Below are positions 59,901 to 64,000 of a stretch of 64,000 nucleotides of DNA, piece by piece (within the stretch, counting starts at the first letter, position 1; each line of letters begins with the position of its first letter). The notes beneath the pieces were generated by a model. The model was not told where the DNA came from and did no database searches. It was given only the letters and a program-made list of their open reading frames with translations. Source of the DNA: Atopsyche davidsoni (lineage: Eukaryota; Arthropoda; Insecta; Trichoptera; Hydrobiosidae); contig JAILWY010000016.1 of NCBI GenBank assembly GCA_022113835.1, forward strand, positions 5,673,501-5,737,500, in the 5' to 3' direction. Both the position numbers and the translations under genes were made by a program.

Positions 59901-60550
59901 TTATTTTACATATTTTAATACCCACATAAGCAAAACATTCAAGCTTTTAACCGTTTATCACAGGAGAAACATTTCAAGTTTAATTGATTCAAATTGAATA
60001 AAAAATATACAGTATCAAGGTGGCGATAAGGAATTGTGTATTTTCATCAACACGAGTTCATAAGACATACTATGGTTATAATAATATCCACTCTATAAGC
60101 AATAGTAAATCAAAAGGAATTTTCTCCTTTACCTAGTAACAATTTTTTTTGCTGCGTTTAAAGATTTTTTTATTTAAGGATGTTTTTTTGAAATATAAAA
60201 TAGGTATATATTAAGCAAAAATAACTAAGTTTAAAAGCAGGCGCTGGTTTTGTGCTTTTTGTCTAGTATATTATAAAAATATAAATAATCAAAGAATTCA
60301 ATCAAACATTGTATAAAATTATTGGAATAAATATATATTTTTTTATTTAAATATCAAATACTTATAAATTCGTTATTCTCTGGTAACCCAGATTGTATTT
60401 TGGTAATTTTATTTGATGTAAAAAAGATAAATATATAGCACATTAAATGCAAATATTTAATTTTACACGAAGATTAATTCATCAGTCCTAACTTTTAAAT
60501 GGCATAATCTGCGTATTAAATGCTGCAATTTCGTTTAAATAGAAAATTTG
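59900..60550. other. AT-rich DNA, no gene seen
   Basis: Nothing beyond A/T runs. Confidence 0.55.
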
Positions 60551-60780
60551 ATTTCCACCCTCTGCCGGGAAGGCTTTTCAGGATGTTGTGGGGGTAGTTT
60601 CTACAGAAGAACACCTGGAGAACACCCAATAGGGCCTGCGATGAGCTTGATTACTGAACATTGTTCAAAGCTCTCGCGAGATGCAGCCGAGCGAGAAATA
60701 CACAGTGGAGCTTTACCGTATACAAGTACCCTCCCCTGCCAGTGACAGGGATGCTTTCCAGCCCTTCTTGCTGGCGTTTC
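60550..60780. other. GC-balanced patch
   Basis: Contains AAGGCTTTTCAGGATG near 60570 and GGATGCTTTCCAGCCCTTCTTGC near 60749. A 65-codon + frame has no recognisable product. A possible regulatory element. Confidence 0.3.
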
Positions 60781-61480
60781 AGGATTGTCACATTTAATTA
60801 GAGAAATTTAATTAAAACCAAATTAAATAAAAACATAATTAAGAGAGATTTTCTAAGGGGAAGTAAATATTTTTTTAACCTGCATAATACATGTTGAAAT
60901 AAAGAACATACTCGCCCTTAAGCGTTTTGAAATAAGTTTTAAAGTTCATTTCATTTTAAATTCTTCTGTAATTTATAACGATTTATTACCATTACAATAT
61001 TTTTCAATATCATTAAAAATTGCCAAAAATCGATTATACAATGAATATAAATCATACCATCCTCACTATCGATTCATTTATTATTTGAAAATCAAACCAT
61101 CTAATATTATCCATAACAATTTGTAAAATAAATAAGAAATTTTTTATTTATATTTAATGCATGCATTTAAGAAATGCATTCTACGTTTATCAAAATTAAA
61201 AAAAAAAACAAATTTCAAATCTGTTTGAAACGGTTCGATAATAACTGATTTAACAAGTTTTTTTAGTTAATTTCAACAATAAATAATTTTTAAACTATTT
61301 AAGTACATGCTGTTTTGTAATATAAGCACCAACTAGCATTTTCAAAACGTAAACTTTAAATTTATGTAACTGAAAACAAGATAATTTATCGGCAAATATA
61401 TATTGCCTCAACAAAGTGAGTCCCAGCTTTCAAAACTTGAAAGTGCTCAAAATCAATAGCAAGATACAGATGTCAATACA
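60780..61480. other. AT-rich DNA, no gene seen
   Basis: A/T runs only, including a poly-A near 61200. Confidence 0.55.
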
Positions 61481-61650
61481 GGGCTGGCAACCATATTTCC
61501 ACCCTAGAAATAAACGCTGTGACTTAGCACCCTCCTCGCCACCCCGCCCCTAGTGAAGGGAGCTCAGAAATGGCCCGAAATACTTTTCACATCGACGTAT
61601 TCATGCCACCCTCGTTACGGCCGCACCCCTGCTTTACCCTCCCTGCTCGT
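61480..61650. other. GC-rich patch
   Basis: CACCCTCCTCGCCACCCCGCCCC near 61529 and GTTACGGCCGCACCCC near 61614. No gene. Confidence 0.35.
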
Positions 61651-61798
61651 GTTTTTCTCAGTTCTACAATCTTACGCCTTCATCATTCTTAAACACAATA
61701 TAAGTTATGGTACATCAATAAAAAAAATTATGTGTTGCGCTTTTCAATAATAATTTATAGTATTTTTTGCATACTTTGTACATTGCACTAGGCTTTAA

Positions 61799-62001
61799 CC
61801 CTTTGGACTTCGGACTTTTTTTTTGTTTGTTTTTTTTTTTAAATTCTACTATGTGAATACGTCCGAATAGCAGCAATTACTTTGCAAAACTGACAAAAAT
61901 GGTTTATACCTGCTCTAATACGCACCTAGACTTCTTATAGGGTAAACAATAAAAGGTGAATTTACCATGTCGACACATTGTCACCAACGGAGTGGAAAGG
62001 G
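61799..62001. mobile_element. 203-bp TTAA-flanked piggyBac-like MITE
   Basis: A TTAA at 61795-61798 precedes CCCTTTGGACTTCGG, and the right end GGAGTGGAAAGGG (to 62001) is followed by TTAA at 62002-62005. Reverse-complemented, the right end reads CCCTTTCCACTCCG, so the two termini agree at about 12 of 14 positions. Precise TTAA target duplications with CCC-starting termini are diagnostic of piggyBac-superfamily insertions. It has no coding capacity and carries a poly-T stretch inside the left end. Confidence 0.8.
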
Positions 62002-62005
62002 TTAA

Positions 62006-64000
62006 TATTTTTTTTGATACATGTTACATTAGTAACTTCCTTTAGTTTATTTTCTTATATGAACTGCACAATTTTCTTTAAGTTATCATAACATATAAAA
62101 TTTACGATGCAGAAAACTGCTTTAATTATATAGAATGTTTACACACACTAATTATCATTTACTTTGTCGACAAATTAAAAAAAATATATATTTTGATTAC
62201 TTACATAATATCGTACGATTATGCAATAACATATTTGATCACAGAACAGGTTCTTATGTATTATTATCATCAACCAATCACTTTTTTTTAAAGTAAATGG
62301 ACGTAGCAATCCAGCGTAATTGTCTTTTTTAATTTTCTTGTAAACGATCAATCTTATTCGGCTCAGAAAACATAGGAACATTATTCATTTGCAAAGATAA
62401 AACTTTGACATATGTTATTTAGTTTCCTTAATATCGCTCTTGGATGCACTTAAGAGTTCATTCTAATTGCAAATTCGTGTTCTACTTAACACCCACATAG
62501 ACACAATGCATCGTTAATCATATATTTTTATATAATTTACTTCTTATAAAGAAAAAAATATTATATAAAGTAACGTTGAATAATCAAAATGCTTGTATGT
62601 TTGCAAGTATTGAAGGCCATTATTAATAAATTTAAATTCTTGTATTGCGTTAATGTTATGTCGGTCTTCCGACGTGTTGGGTAAATTTTTAGAGCTATTT
62701 TTCATGACTTTAACATCAGGCAGTATATATTCGCTTTCAGTAAGCTACGTTTTATCGACAATTTTTTTGAAAAATAGATATATTAATAAAATACTCTATC
62801 ACAATATATTGCTACAAACTGTGTTGAACTCACTCAAAAATAGTCAAAATAAATATTGCCTAGAATCTTTTGATTGTGATAATGATTTTTTAAATTTATG
62901 TATGCATTAAAAAGTTTTGTAAATAGTTTTTTAAGCTTTATAGTTCTTGCATCTTACAACTTTTCAACGTTGTACAAACTTAAAGCCTTTAAGTTTCTCG
63001 TACAAGGAGAATTCTGAGAATATTGACAAAAAGCTCTTTCAAATGACATAGGAGAAAACCGACAGTTTCTACGGATTATGAAGCTAAGGAAAATACGATA
63101 CCTTAGTCATGTTTTCATAGAACTGAGTAATTGAATCCTTCATCTTACTTTACCTTCTGAAGATTGAATTGGCTTAGAATGGAGTACAAGTTGCTATTCA
63201 ATAAATTAGTTTCCTAAGAAACAAAAGCTGAGTAAAATAGAATATTTTTTTATTACTTGTTAATCTAATAAGCCATTGGCCGACTCGTAGAAAAAGCGCA
63301 ATCGACTTTTTTCTGATTTAAATTGGTTTGTAATACAATACACCACGAGCACCAAAATTAAACAGTAAATTTATTTGCTCTGGATTCTAAATGATCAGGT
63401 GCAGAATGGCACCAAAACTTTACATATAAGCAAAAACTTTCTAAAAGATCAAACAGACATTTTTTTTACTAACGCGAAACAAATACAGAAAAAATATGAA
63501 TTTCTTAGAAAATATTCTGTATGTTTTCTACAATGTGATTTTTATATCACATTTTTGCAAAGAAATAATATATCTGTACAAAAATAATCATTTCCGAAGA
63601 GATGAGATCCCTAATAATCCACATCCCCTTCCCCTCCATAGTATGCACTATACAGGGTTGGTAAATATCATCTCATATCGCTGCAAGCCGCCTGTGAGAT
63701 ACGAGAATTAAGGCCATAAACATTTCGGTTCACCGTGTACACATACACACATACACGGACTCGAACATTTAGGACGTCCTGTGTATTATTATGTACTAAG
63801 AGCGCGGTACTTCCCTATCCAAGATAAATTTGTAGATAACTCTGGAGAACGCTTATTATACATAACAGGTAGATAAGTTGCTGTGCATATATTACTGGGA
63901 CTATTTATAATTGTTTAGCTTAAATACAGTCAGTAAGTTTATACATATGTAAATTATTCTACCGCAATAACTAAAAAGCACACACACATATACATATATA
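62006..64000. other. AT-rich DNA to the window end, no gene seen
   Basis: A/T runs. Open frames of 68-85 codons have no domain. Balanced patches near 63615-63780 hold AAGGCCATAAAC (near 63711) and a short CACA stretch (63741-63755). The last bases run into a CA/TA repeat cut by the window edge. Confidence 0.5.

Overview
This window is a gene-poor, strongly AT-rich stretch of eukaryotic nuclear DNA. Three tracts of the TTAGG/CCTAA type, the canonical insect telomere repeat, lie near 20.35-20.98 kb, and the mobile elements are pogo/Tigger-like, piggyBac-like and tRNA-derived SINE-like. Together these point to an arthropod, most likely an insect with a fairly large genome. The species cannot be named from the sequence. 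I recognise no complete protein-coding gene on either strand. Nearly all open frames are short (60-120 codons), AT-biased and domain-free. The only long ones (up to 344 codons) are artefacts of a GC-rich satellite.

Layout. At 1-4.3 kb there are several GC islands, a 12-bp tandem repeat, a piggyBac-like element at 3.42-3.83 kb that keeps an acidic peptide resembling a piggyBac transposase N-terminus, and a copy of a repeat family (R1) at 4.36-4.48 kb. At 4.5-9.2 kb there is AT-rich DNA only. At 9.23-10.07 kb lies an extreme GC-rich minisatellite with about 18-19 bp units in a higher-order period of about 93-95 bp. At 12.7-13.2 kb a tRNA-derived SINE body is tandemly duplicated with a period of about 198 bp. 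At 20.33-21.04 kb is a nested composite: a terminal-inverted-repeat element of family R1 interrupted by a roughly 185-bp segment bounded by TTAGG repeats. The 4.4-kb copy shows the uninterrupted sequence. At 26.7-27.03 kb a second SINE copy sits in the loop of an inverted repeat with arms of about 72 bp. At 33.4-33.8 kb there is a diverged three-copy tandem repeat. At 41.1 and 48.5 kb there are long AT dinucleotide arrays. At 50.67-51.07 kb is a pogo/Tigger-like element, at 58.5 kb a tRNA-like fragment, and at 61.8-62.0 kb a 203-bp TTAA-flanked piggyBac-like MITE.

Between the repeats, about 30 short CpG-rich islands of 150-450 bp interrupt the AT-rich background every 1-4 kb. Several hold clustered or palindromic motifs (paired CACGTG, POU octamer, three ATTATCCAG, YY1/Pho-like AAGATGGCGG, GCCATAAA/TTTATGGC, a TATAAATAG box). 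The simplest reading is an intergenic region or giant intron carrying scattered cis-regulatory DNA plus old mobile-element debris. The regulatory part is inference from motifs and base composition only.
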